The translations under genes and the position numbers were made by a program. A DNA stretch of 64,000 nucleotides from positions 124,001-188,000 of the forward strand of contig JADJYG010000001.1 of assembly GCA_016719895.1 (NCBI GenBank), written 5' to 3'. Source of the stretch: Saprospirales bacterium. Its GTDB lineage: Bacteria; Bacteroidota; Bacteroidia; Chitinophagales; Saprospiraceae. The notes under the pieces are model-generated. The model saw only the letters and a list, made by a program, of their open reading frames with translations, searched no databases and was not told the DNA's origin. Of the stretch, positions 23,817-33,300 are shown piece by piece. The first letter of the stretch is position 1, and the number at the start of each line of letters is the position of its first letter.

Positions 23817-23958
23817 GTTAAAAAGCAGCGGCCGGCAGTACCGCGTGTTTTGGATCAAAATCGTTCTGCCGGCAAAAATAAAACATTTAGTTTTGCAAAA
23901 AATGTGTTTTTTGTCGCTCCATTTCAATAGTCGACTTTTCAACGCTTCCTTACCGCCG

Positions 23959-25143
23959 ATGCGTATTCTTTTTTTCGTGTCAATCCTGATGCTTCGTTTG
24001 CTACCGGCCTGCGCCGGTCAGCCTGCCGGAATGCCCGTTCGCGTCGGAGCCGACCAACTGGAACGGTACTTGCCGTTGCTCCGCGGCAAACAAGTCGGCC
24101 TGGTGGTGAACCATTCCTCCCTGGTCGGCGCCACCCACCTGGCCGACACCCTGCAGGCTTCGGGTATTTGCCTGTTCCGGATTTTTGCTCCGGAGCATGG
24201 TTTTCGCGGCGACGCCCCGGATGGCGAACACATCGCCGACGGCATGGATCAGCAAACCGCCACTCCGATCGTCTCCCTGTATGGGTCGAGGCGGCGGCCA
24301 AATGCGGAAGATTTGGCCGGCGTGGATATTGTCGTATTTGATATTCAAGACGTTGGCGTGCGGTTTTACACCTATATTTCAACCTTGTATTACTTGCTGG
24401 AGGCCTGCGCACAATACAGTATTCAGATGCTTGTGCTGGACCGTCCGAACCCGAACGGCCACTATGTGGACGGCCCGGTGCTGGATATGCGGTTGCAATC
24501 CTTTGTGGGCATAGTACCGCTCCCTGTTGTGCATGGATGCACGGTGGGCGAACTGGCGCGACTGTTCACCGGCGAATACTGGACGGGGCCGGTCCGGCCG
24601 CAGCTGACCGTTATTCCGTGTTTAAACTATACCCACCAGACGCCATACGAATTACCGGTTCCGCCAAGCCCGAACCTGCCCAACCAGCGCGCCGTGTTGC
24701 TTTACCCGTCTTTGTGTTTTTTTGAGGGCACGGCAGCCAGCATCGGGCGGGGCACTGAATGGCCTTTTCAGGTAGTAGGGCATCCCGATTTTCCAGATAC
24801 GTCGGCCTTTTCGTTCCGGCCGATACCCAACGCCGCATCGAAGTATCCGCCGTTGGAAGGCCGGCTGTGCAGAGGCTACGATTACCGGTCGCTATCGGTC
24901 GACAGCCTGTACCGCCAGGCGCGCATCGATCTGACGCCCTTGCTCGATTTTTACTGCGAATTCCCAAACAAACCTGAATTTTTCCTTGCAAGCCGCTATT
25001 TCAACCGCTTGTCCGGCACCTTTTCGCTCTGGCCGCAAGTAGAAGAGGGTAATTTCGAGTCCGACATACGGGCGACCTGGCAGGAAGACCTCCGGTTTTT
25101 CCGGGCAATCCGGGAAAAATACCTGCTCTATCCGGACTATTAA
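23959..25143 (+). CDS. namZ: Exo-beta-N-acetylmuramidase NamZ-like (DUF1343) protein
   Basis: ATG at 23959 gives 394 residues with an N-terminal signal sequence ending LLPAC, possibly a lipobox. The DUF1343/NamZ core is clear: LRGKQVGLVVNHSSLVG, IFAPEHGFRGDAPDGE near 75, DIVVFDIQDVGVRFYTYISTLYY near 125, and VLDRPNPNGHYVDGPVL near 160. NamZ enzymes release terminal MurNAc from peptidoglycan fragments, so this would serve wall recycling together with the sugar kinase at 1905-2756. It reads divergently from the exonuclease gene and is followed by yraN after 26 bases. Confidence 0.9.
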   Translation: MRILFFVSILMLRLLPACAGQPAGMPVRVGADQLERYLPLLRGKQVGLVVNHSSLVGATHLADTLQASGICLFRIFAPEHGFRGDAPDGEHIADGMDQQTATPIVSLYGSRRRPNAEDLAGVDIVVFDIQDVGVRFYTYISTLYYLLEACAQYSIQMLVLDRPNPNGHYVDGPVLDMRLQSFVGIVPLPVVHGCTVGELARLFTGEYWTGPVRPQLTVIPCLNYTHQTPYELPVPPSPNLPNQRAVLLYPSLCFFEGTAASIGRGTEWPFQVVGHPDFPDTSAFSFRPIPNAASKYPPLEGRLCRGYDYRSLSVDSLYRQARIDLTPLLDFYCEFPNKPEFFLASRYFNRLSGTFSLWPQVEEGNFESDIRATWQEDLRFFRAIREKYLLYPDY

Positions 25144-25169
25144 TAACCTGAACGTATAACCTGACCGCC

Positions 25170-25532
25170 ATGGACACCAATCACCTCGACACCGGCAAAA
25201 CCGGCGAAACCCTAGCCGCCACGTACCTGGAAGAAAAAGGCTACCGCATTTTGCGCCAGAATTTCCGTTCCGGCAAAGGAGAAATCGACCTCATCGCCTG
25301 GAGCCCGGAAGGCTGCCTGGTTTTTATTGAAGTCAAAACCCGGGCACTGGACGGATTCGGCGGACCGGAAGAAGCCGTAGACCGGAAAAAGCAGGATATG
25401 CTGGCCCGTACGGCCGGTTCGTTCATGATGCAAACCGGGCACGAGGGAGCGATCCGGTTCGATATCATCTCCGTACTCCTGCTCAAAGGCCAACTCCAGC
25501 GCATCCGCCACGCAGAGGACGCGTTTTTCTGA
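25170..25532 (+). CDS. yraN: YraN/UPF0102 family nuclease-fold protein
   Basis: This 120-residue protein has standard length for YraN. It shows GETLAATYLEEKGYRILRQNFR, then the PD-(D/E)XK-like core GEIDLIAW and LVFIEVKTR, and EEAVDRKKQDML. The fold is that of Holliday-junction-type endonucleases, but the cellular role of the family is not settled. It probably shares a transcript with namZ. Confidence 0.93.
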   Translation: MDTNHLDTGKTGETLAATYLEEKGYRILRQNFRSGKGEIDLIAWSPEGCLVFIEVKTRALDGFGGPEEAVDRKKQDMLARTAGSFMMQTGHEGAIRFDIISVLLLKGQLQRIRHAEDAFF

Positions 25533-25736
25533 CTCCCTGGCCCGCGAATGCAGCGGTAACAACTGCTTATGGCTACCCGAAGCCGTTTCTCTCCGGCTGC
25601 CTTGCCTGAATTGCACTATCTTCGGGCCGCCAAACAACGCTAAATTCCAGATGGTTATGAAAAAAAGGACACCTTACTTTCATTAAAAACCAGGTAACGG
25701 AAATCATTTATCCGAGTTTATCAAAAGTAATACGCC

Positions 25737-26456
25737 ATGCAAATCGGACTATTTGGCTACGGCAAAATGGGCAAAGCCATTGAATTGACCGCCAGGGCCC
25801 AAAATATCGAAATCGCCTGGCGAATCACCCGGGAAAACAGGGGAAACCTGCATCCCGGTCTCTTGCAGAAGGCTGATGTGGCTATTGAATTTACCCGCCC
25901 GGATGCAGCATACGACAACGTCATGGCCTGCCTGAAAGCCGGCGTGCCGGTAGTGTGCGGCACTACCGGCTGGCTGGAACAGCTGGCCGATGCCGAAAAT
26001 TGGTGTGTGGAAAATAATGGAGCGCTGTTGTGGGCCTCCAATTTCAGCGTCGGGGTTAACCTGTTTTTTGCCCTCAACCGGTACCTGGCAGGGCGCATGA
26101 ACGCCCAGCCCAATTACCATCCTGCGCTCACCGAAATACACCATATACACAAGCTGGATGCTCCCAGCGGCACGGCACTGACCCTTCTTCAGGATATGCT
26201 GGCGCTGCTCGACCGCAAAAACAACTGGACCCTCTACCCCACTCCACCGGGCCCCGCAGATATCCCGGTGACGGCCGTCCGGGAAGGCGAAGTGCCGGGC
26301 ACCCATATCGTCCGTTGGAACAGCGCCGCCGATGAGATTATCCTCGAACACCGGGCCCACTCCCGCGAAGGCTTTGCCGCCGGCGCGCTGCTCGCCGCAC
26401 AATGGCTGCATGGGAAGACCGGCGTTTTTCGGATGGCGGATGTATTAGGATTGTAG
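25737..26456 (+). CDS. dapB: 4-hydroxy-tetrahydrodipicolinate reductase
   Basis: The 239-residue enzyme reduces 4-hydroxy-tetrahydrodipicolinate with NAD(P)H in the lysine/meso-diaminopimelate pathway. The N-terminal nucleotide-binding loop is GYGKMGKAIEL (7-17). PVVCGTTGWLE near 73 and ALLWASNFSVGVNLFF near 94 are typical. The catalytic segment EIHHIHKLDAPSGTAL near 133 holds the His pair and Lys. The C-terminus ends with GFAAGALLAAQWLHGKTGVFRMADVL as in other DapB. It is followed by an FtsE-like gene 69 bases on. Confidence 0.95.
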   Translation: MQIGLFGYGKMGKAIELTARAQNIEIAWRITRENRGNLHPGLLQKADVAIEFTRPDAAYDNVMACLKAGVPVVCGTTGWLEQLADAENWCVENNGALLWASNFSVGVNLFFALNRYLAGRMNAQPNYHPALTEIHHIHKLDAPSGTALTLLQDMLALLDRKNNWTLYPTPPGPADIPVTAVREGEVPGTHIVRWNSAADEIILEHRAHSREGFAAGALLAAQWLHGKTGVFRMADVLGL

Positions 26457-26525
26457 CCCCGAGAAAACCTATCTTTGCCCGAACTTTTTCCGGTCAAATA
26501 GCACAACCAAACCCATTCCTCCCGG

Positions 26526-27215
26526 ATGCAACCCATTGTACGCCTAAGTCATACCGACATTTGCCAGCAAGACGGCCGCGTCGTGTTGGAAAATATCAGC
26601 CTGGCCATTGGAGCAGGTGAATTCACCTACCTGATCGGGAAAACCGGCAGCGGAAAAACCAGCCTGCTCAAGACCTTGTACGCCGCCTTGCCCCTGGTGA
26701 AAGGCAATGGAGAAGTTGCCGGCATCGACCTGAAAAATATCAACCGGAAAAACGTACACTTGCTCCGCCGTAAGTTGGGAATTGTTTTTCAGGACTTTAA
26801 CCTCCTGACCGACCGGACCGTGGAGGATAACCTGATATTCGTTCTGCACGCCACCGGGTGGTCGAATGCCGGAGAAATGGAAAAACGGGTGGAGGAGGTG
26901 TTGCAGGGGGTGCACCTGCCCGATAAACGCAAAGCCATGCCATACGAACTGTCGGGAGGTGAGCAACAGCGGATCGTGATCGCCCGGGCGCTGCTCAACC
27001 GGCCAGCACTGCTGATTGCCGACGAGCCGACCGGCAACCTGGACCCCGAAACCAGCGATGATGTATTGGTCCTTATGCGCAACCTCGCCAAAGAGCACAA
27101 TACGGCCGTACTGTGCGCTACGCACGACTACCGGATACTGCAAAATTTTCCAGCGCGCATCATCCGGATCCGAAACGGCAAGCTAATTGACGACGAAGGT
27201 GTTACGATCAAATAG
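26526..27215 (+). CDS. ftsE: FtsE-like ABC ATP-binding protein
   Basis: The 229-residue protein has Walker A IGKTGSGKTSLL (38-49), Q-loop VFQDFNLL, signature LSGGEQQR, Walker B LLIADEPTGNLD and switch His in CATHDY. Its compact size and TGNLD/D-loop place it in the FtsE/LolD class. FtsE pairs with FtsX to activate peptidoglycan hydrolases at division. No ftsX lies next to it, which is common in Bacteroidota; LolD remains possible. Confidence 0.85.
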   Translation: MQPIVRLSHTDICQQDGRVVLENISLAIGAGEFTYLIGKTGSGKTSLLKTLYAALPLVKGNGEVAGIDLKNINRKNVHLLRRKLGIVFQDFNLLTDRTVEDNLIFVLHATGWSNAGEMEKRVEEVLQGVHLPDKRKAMPYELSGGEQQRIVIARALLNRPALLIADEPTGNLDPETSDDVLVLMRNLAKEHNTAVLCATHDYRILQNFPARIIRIRNGKLIDDEGVTIK

Positions 27216-27224
27216 CCGCGGCAT

Positions 27225-27707
27225 TTATTCCTCTTCCAACTGCGCCATCTTGGCGGATACGCGCTGCCGCCGGCGCGTTTCCATCCCTTCTTCAATCCGT
27301 TTGCGGTGTTCGGTATGCGGCCGGAAGCCGGTCGTAAAAACGTCCGATTTGCAACTGGCCGCGCACTCCACATAGTCAGCCATCCTACCCAGCGCCAGTA
27401 ATACCAGGGATTCTTTTTCGCGAATCGCTTCCGTGCGCTCTTTGCGTTTGAGCGGCGAATGTTCCAAAATCAGGCGCAAGGCCGCTGTACTTTGATCCAG
27501 GGCACTCCACATCTCAAGCGGGTTGGGGATATAAGAACTGCTCTGCGATTTGCGCAACACACGCTCGGCAAAAACTGTCAAGCTTTGCCCGTGCAGAAAC
27601 AGAAAATGGCGGTCAACTTTAAATTTCACTCGCATCTTTGAACAGGACTTATCAGACCATTTAAACAGGTCTTCAAACAACCATGCAATTTTGCGTAAAA
27701 TTTCCAT
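27225..27707 (-). CDS. Small helical protein of unknown function
   Basis: The ATG at 27707 gives 160 residues; a GTG at 27713 is also in frame. After KFKVDRHFLFLHGQ the protein is helical, with LMADYVE-like LALGRMADYVECAASCKSDVFTTGF followed by a charged tail. That block (Tyr-Val, then Ser-Asp...Ser/Thr-Gly-Phe) recalls small Bacteroidota proteins annotated near fibronectin-type genes, but the likeness is weak. It ends 10 bases from the stop of the convergent FtsE-like gene. No signal peptide. Confidence 0.6.
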   Translation of the reverse strand: MEILRKIAWLFEDLFKWSDKSCSKMRVKFKVDRHFLFLHGQSLTVFAERVLRKSQSSSYIPNPLEMWSALDQSTAALRLILEHSPLKRKERTEAIREKESLVLLALGRMADYVECAASCKSDVFTTGFRPHTEHRKRIEEGMETRRRQRVSAKMAQLEEE

Positions 27708-27713
27708 ATTCAC

Positions 27714-28033
27714 AAATTATTATTGGTAAAAAAGTCGCCTTCCAAACAAAAAAAATGATGGACGCCCGAAATAATTTCAGCAGCACAAGCCCAACTTTTC
27801 GCCGCAGCACGGAATAAACACCGGCTCGCAAACCTCCTTTGAGGCCGAAACTGCAGGACTCCGGACAGGCGCCAAATATCCGGATTCGAAACACAAACGT
27901 TATGAACTACCGAAACATCACACTGTTTAGTTACCAACTACGAGTGAAGAAAAATTGGTACTTTTGCACCTCAAAACGGCGCCAATAATACAAGCGTATT
28001 ATTTCGTTTGACGTCAACGCTAAACCATTAATA
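27714..28033. other. Intergenic region with 5' hairpin before HMBD gene
   Basis: About 320 bases lie between two divergent genes. I see a -7-like TACTTTTG at 27959-27966 without a well-placed -33 box. An 8-bp hairpin AATAATAC/GTATTATT (27984-27991 and 27996-28003) sits in the leader of the lipoprotein gene. Nothing else is recognisable. Confidence 0.5.
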
Positions 28034-28303
28034 ATGAATAAATTAATTCTATTCGCCAATACCTTTCTTTTGCTGATCCTCACAGCTTGTAACCAAACGC
28101 AACAACCCTCCGGCAAACAAGATGCGGGCGCCCGGCAAGCCGCCGCCGTTTACGCCTGCCCCATGAAATGCGAAGGCGATAAGACGTACGACACGGCAGG
28201 CCAGTGCCCGGTATGCAAAATGGACCTTGAACCGGTGGCCAATGCCGCCGGCATGCCACCCGACAGCATGCCCGGGGAACACCCAGATCACCACGAACAC
28301 TGA
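28034..28303 (+). CDS. Heavy-metal-binding-domain (HMBD) lipoprotein
   Basis: This 89-residue lipoprotein has lipobox LTAC (Cys about residue 19). The HMBD motif YACPMKCEGDKTYDTAGQCPVCKMDLEPV covers residues ~41-69; its CPMKC and CPVCKM groups bind soft metals, and the domain is common in CusB-like efflux adaptors and in stand-alone Bacteroidota lipoproteins. A His-rich tail (HPDHHEH) adds likely metal ligands. It precedes an HMA-domain gene, so the pair is probably a metal (copper) handling unit in the envelope. Confidence 0.85.
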   Translation: MNKLILFANTFLLLILTACNQTQQPSGKQDAGARQAAAVYACPMKCEGDKTYDTAGQCPVCKMDLEPVANAAGMPPDSMPGEHPDHHEH

Positions 28304-28407
28304 TTCCGGGCATAAGCCGAACCGGCGGGATCGGTTTACCTTTCCAGTTCAATTAACCGGGCTTGATACGAGCCCTTTGTTTGTTTACTACAACCAAATT
28401 CAAGATT

Positions 28408-28830
28408 ATGAACATGCTTAAAATCGCCATATTGGCACTATTTACAGGGGTTTTTCCGGTTCTGCTGAACGCACAAAGTACGCTGGTTAAAAAATCCGCA
28501 CAGTCTGCCGCTGAGGAAAAAACAGAAACCTTCCAGGTCGTTGGAAATTGCGGAATGTGCAAAAGCAAAATTGAAAAAGCCGCGCTTGGCGCCGGCGTAA
28601 CCAAAGCCAACTGGGATACGGACACTGACCAGCTATCCATCACCTTCGACCCGGCGAAAGTTTCAACAGATGCCGTTCAGCAGGCCATCGCCCGGGTGGG
28701 CTATGACAACGCCGGCTACAAAGCGCCGGACGAGGCGTATGATGGCTTGCACGGCTGCTGCAAATACGATCGCAGCGAAAGGCCCGAAACGGCCAAACCG
28801 CTTCCCGCAGCAACCGCGCCCAAGCAATAA
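28408..28830 (+). CDS. Exported HMA-type metal-binding protein
   Basis: The ATG at 28408 gives 140 residues with a signal peptide (MLKIAILALFTGVFPVLLNAQ). The mature part is a ferredoxin-like HMA domain with the CxxC metal site in VVGNCGMCKSKIEKAAL and the later strands LSITFDPAKVSTDAVQQAI and GYDNAGYKA. A second Cys pair occurs in HGCCKYDR. Such periplasmic HMA proteins in Bacteroidota accompany copper or heavy-metal resistance. It follows the HMBD lipoprotein; no efflux pump is present in the window. Confidence 0.85.
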   Translation: MNMLKIAILALFTGVFPVLLNAQSTLVKKSAQSAAEEKTETFQVVGNCGMCKSKIEKAALGAGVTKANWDTDTDQLSITFDPAKVSTDAVQQAIARVGYDNAGYKAPDEAYDGLHGCCKYDRSERPETAKPLPAATAPKQ

Positions 28831-28956
28831 CCATTGCCTGTTGGCCTCAAAAAACGAGGCGTTATTCTGCCAAAAATTGATAACCGAACGCCGTACTTTT
28901 GCGCCGCGCCGGAACCTGCCCGGTTTTACTTCACCATTCAATCACTTCATATCTCA

Positions 28957-30147
28957 ATGAATCTTCACGAATACCAGGGAAAAGAACTGCTGAAATCGTA
29001 TGGCGTCAAAATCCAGGAAGGTATCCTGGCGCATTCTGCCGAAGAAGCCGTGGAGGCTGCCAAAACACTGAAAGAACGGTACCACTCGGACTGGTGCGTT
29101 GTTAAAGCGCAAATCCATGCCGGGGGACGCGGAAAAGGCGGCGGTGTAAAACTGGCCAAAAGCCCTGAACAAGCCGGCGAACTGGCCGCTCAGATCATCG
29201 GTATGATGCTGATCACCCCACAAACGCCTCCTGAAGGCAAACTGGTCCGCAAGGTGCTGGTAGCCCAGGACGTGTTCTATCCGGGCGCCTCCGAGCCGAA
29301 GGAGTTTTATATCAGCATATTAACCGACCGCGGCAGAGGCAGCAACGTGATCATATATTCCCCGGATGGTGGCATGGATATCGAAAAAGTGGCTGAAGAA
29401 ACACCCGACCGCGTATTTAAAGAATATGTCGATCCCTTGCTGGGGCTCCGGCCGTTTCAGGCGGCCAAAGTGGCATTCAACCTGGGCCTGGGCGGACAGG
29501 CGTTCAAAGAGATGGTGGGATTCGTGCAAAAACTGTACGCCGCCTTCGTCGGCAGCGACGCTACCCTGTTTGAAATCAATCCCTGCCTGAAGACCTCCGA
29601 CGACCGTATTATTGCCGTGGACTCCAAGGTGGCCCTCGACGACAATGGCCTGGACCGCCACCCCGACCTGGCAGAATTACGGGATAAAAGCGAGGAAGAC
29701 CCCATCGATGTCGAAGCCAAAAGTTATGACCTGAATTACGTCAAACTCGATGGAAATGTCGGCTGTATGGTCAACGGCGCAGGTTTGGCTATGGCAACCA
29801 TGGACCTGATCAAACTGTCGGGCGGCGAACCGGCAAACTTCCTCGATGTTGGGGGCACGGCCGACGCCGAGCGCGTGGAAAACGCCATGCGGATCATTCT
29901 AAAAGATCCCAACGTAAAAGCCATACTGATCAATATTTTTGGCGGCATCGTCCGATGCGACCGGGTTGCCCAAGGCGTCGTGGACGCGTACAAATCCATC
30001 GGTAACATCCCCGTTCCGGTTATCGTACGCTTGCAGGGTACCAATGCCGATATCGCGAAAAAAATCATCGACGAATCCGGCCTCCAGGTTATGGGCGCTG
30101 TGGAATTCCAGGAAGCCGCCGACCTGGTGGCTGCGGTACTCCAATAA
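28957..30147 (+). CDS. sucC: Succinate-CoA ligase, beta subunit
   Basis: This 396-residue subunit starts MNLHEYQGKELLKSYGVKI; the ATG at 28957 is preferred over the longer frame, which has no conserved residues in front. The ATP-grasp domain shows VVKAQIHAGGRGKGGGVKLA near 43. FEINPCLKT gives the Mg-binding Glu/Asn, NGAGLAMATMD and NIFGGIVRCD the ligase C-terminal half. With SucD (not in the window) it makes succinyl-CoA or ATP in the citric acid cycle. A TACTTTTG box at 28894-28901 may be its promoter although the -33 spacing is poor. A terminator follows. Confidence 0.96.
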   Translation: MNLHEYQGKELLKSYGVKIQEGILAHSAEEAVEAAKTLKERYHSDWCVVKAQIHAGGRGKGGGVKLAKSPEQAGELAAQIIGMMLITPQTPPEGKLVRKVLVAQDVFYPGASEPKEFYISILTDRGRGSNVIIYSPDGGMDIEKVAEETPDRVFKEYVDPLLGLRPFQAAKVAFNLGLGGQAFKEMVGFVQKLYAAFVGSDATLFEINPCLKTSDDRIIAVDSKVALDDNGLDRHPDLAELRDKSEEDPIDVEAKSYDLNYVKLDGNVGCMVNGAGLAMATMDLIKLSGGEPANFLDVGGTADAERVENAMRIILKDPNVKAILINIFGGIVRCDRVAQGVVDAYKSIGNIPVPVIVRLQGTNADIAKKIIDESGLQVMGAVEFQEAADLVAAVLQ

Positions 30148-30194
30148 TAAAAAAAAACCACCGCAAACTTCTCATGCCGGCCTCCGGCTGCTCC

Positions 30195-30238
30195 AACACC
30201 CGCCCGATAACGCGCTGTTACCGGGCGGGTGTTTTTTT
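30195..30238 (+). terminator. Terminator of sucC
   Basis: AACACCCGCCCG (30195-30206) pairs with CGGGCGGGTGTT (30222-30233), with inner TAAC/GTTA pairing, followed by a T-run to about 30239. Confidence 0.88.
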
Positions 30239-30338
30239 TACCGGCAGGGCATCGGAATTTTATCCGAAATGGGCCGTAATATCACATGGCTTTGTTTCTT
30301 TTGCAAATAATTGCTAAAAAGGGGCAAATGCCGAACGT

Positions 30339-33300
30339 ATGAAAATACCTTACATTTTATTATTATGTTTTATTTTCCCGAATGTCGCTTTTTCCCAAAT
30401 CCCCGCTCCATGTCCTTCCACCAACCCTCCCCTGGCCAAAACCTGTAGTTCGGCTTGCATTTTATGCAACCTGGATGGTTATTCCGCTACAACCACCCAA
30501 ACCACCCAGGGACAAATTATTCCGGGATTTTGCACCCAAATTGTGCATAGTATGGGCTATATGGGCTTCGTGGCAGGCTCTACCGACCTGACTATCCAGG
30601 TGGACGTCGGCGCCTGCACTCAAGGCAACAGCATCGAAATGGGGATATTTCAAACAGAGGATTGCCAGGGATTTACACTGGTTTCCGATTGCAATACCGC
30701 CATGTTTACCGGCAATGCCTACACGTTTTCAAACACCGAACCTTTGACGCCCGGTTGCCCCTATTTCCTGGTATTCGACAATAACGGCCCGGCCGCCTGT
30801 GCTTTTACGGTTACGGTACTGAGCGGAAGCGCAACGGCGCCGGCCGTGGCAACGCCGGATGTTCCGTCCGGTCCAAACTTCGTATGCCCGGGCGCCACCG
30901 TCACGTATACCATTCCACCCGTTTTTGGCGCCTGCCGCTACCAATGGATGGCGCCGGCCGGGACATTGATCAATGGAATGCCCGCGCCCGTAACGCTGGA
31001 ACACGATGCAGGCACCACTGTTACGGTCACCTGGGGCAACCAGGGCGGACAAATTTGCGTGCGGGGGTTAAATCCATGTTCGCAGGGCCCAAGCGCCTGC
31101 CTGCCGGTTACGGTCGGACAAATACCACCTACCATGCTGCCGCCCATCACCTTGTGTTCCGGTCAATTTATTGAATGGATAGACGGCAATTTATACAGCA
31201 CCTCAAAGTTGTTGAGTACCACCTATACCACCTCCATCGGATGCGACAGTACCGTACAACAACAACTGATTGTTCTCTCTCCTATCGTTAAAAACCTGGG
31301 CGTCCAGCGGTTATGCAGTGGCGACTGTCTGACCGTGGGAAATAACCAATACTGTTCCCCCGGGTTCTTTCAGGAAATCCTCACTGCCGCTAACGGCTGC
31401 GACAGCACGGTCAGTTTCACAATTCAGGTCATTACCGCCACGGCTGTTATCGCACTGCCGGATACGCTGAGCTGCCTTCAGGACTCCATTTGGCTCGATG
31501 GATCCGGCTCTTCCGCCGGCAGCCAGTTTGCCTGGCTAAGCAACGGCGCCGCCCTTTCGAACGATGATTCTTTATTGGTACACCAACCCGGAATTTACCA
31601 ACTCCTGATTGCCCGTACGGTGTCCGGCCTGACCTGCCGGGACACAGCCGAGGTATCAGTGCCGGGCGATTTCCAATTACCCTCATTGATCGCTGCCGGC
31701 GATACGATCACCTGTACGGACACGCTGGCACAGATCTTCGCCAGCTCCCCGGCGCCCGGCGTCGCATATGCCTGGAACGGTCCCGCAGGGTTTCAATCAA
31801 ATGCGCCTTCACCGGTGGTTTCCGTCCCGGGCGTGTATACCATCCAGGTGCTGGCGCCGAATGGGTGTGCCCGTTTCGACAGCGTGGCAGTGGTCGATAA
31901 CGCTGAAATCCCTGTACTGGAATGGTCGCTCAGCGATACGTTGGATTGCCAGGTGGATAGCGTTCTGCTCAACATTCAATCCAATAGTGCAGGAACTGCC
32001 TTTGTCTGGAGCGGGCCTCAAAATTTTACCGCAGCCATACCCAATATTGCCGTTCACTATTCCGGCACGTACTCCGTCGCAGCCACTGCGCCGAATGGTT
32101 GTACGGCTGCTTTGAGCGTTTTTGTGCCGGCCGACACCCTGCCGCCGGTCGCTGTGGCGGCGGGCGACACCCTGACGTGCCTGCAACCCACCGGCAATAT
32201 CTCCGCTGTCCTGACGCCATCCGCCGCCGCTGTCGCCTGGAGCGGGCCGCAAAACTTCAGCTCCAACCAGATCGATCCGCCCGTCAACCTGTCCGGCACC
32301 TATCAGTTGATCGCTACGGCTTCGAACGGCTGCACCACCCTTGCTTCCGCAACGGTGCTTGCCGATACCCTGCCGCCAAATTTGTCTGTCAGCGGAGCGA
32401 CCTTGACTTGCTCCCAAAATCCGGTCAGCCTGGCAGCCTCTATCGCGCCTGCAGGAACTGTTATCGCCTGGACCGGGCCGCAGAACTTTACATCCAACCA
32501 ACTTCAACCACCCGTCAGCACCCCCGGATCATACACCGCAGTTGCAACTGCATATAATGGCTGCACCTCGAGCGCCACGGCCCTGGTGCCGGCCGATACC
32601 CTGCCGCCACAGGTCAGTGCCCTTGGCGACACCCTCACCTGTATTCATCTCACCGGAACCCTGGGGTTGTCACTCGTGCCGGCTGGCAGTTCGGCTGCCT
32701 GGACTGGTCCCCAAAACTTCAGTTCTACCCTGCCCCAACCGCCGGTTGCCCAACCCGGAATTTACACCGTTACGGCTACGGCCCCCAATGGTTGTACGGC
32801 TACGGCAGAAGTCTCCGTTATTGCCGACGCTTCGATTCCACAGGTCAGCGCCGGCGGCGGAACGATTACCTGCTCCCAGAATACAGTGACCCTGACAGCA
32901 ACCCTATCGCCCGCAGGCAGCACCATAGCCTGGACCGGTCCCCTGGGCTTCAGCAGTAACCAAACTACCCCTGTGGCGAGTCTGCCGGGACTCTATACGA
33001 TCCTGGCGACCACAGCTAATGGCTGCACCGCCAGCGCCACCGCCCAGGTGCTGGCCGATACCGCAGCGCCGGCCCTCGCTCTGGTTGGCAGCACCATTTC
33101 ATGCCTGCAATCTGCCGTAACCATTCAGGCAATATTCCAACCCGGTGCGGCAACGGTCGCCTGGACCGGACCGCAGAACTTCAGCTCGAGCCTGGCCAAT
33201 CCGCTGACCGCCATACCTGGCACGTATATGGCCGTCGCCACCCTACCGAACGGGTGTTCGGCCAGTGCAAGCCTCCAGGTACCCGTCGATACTATAGCGC

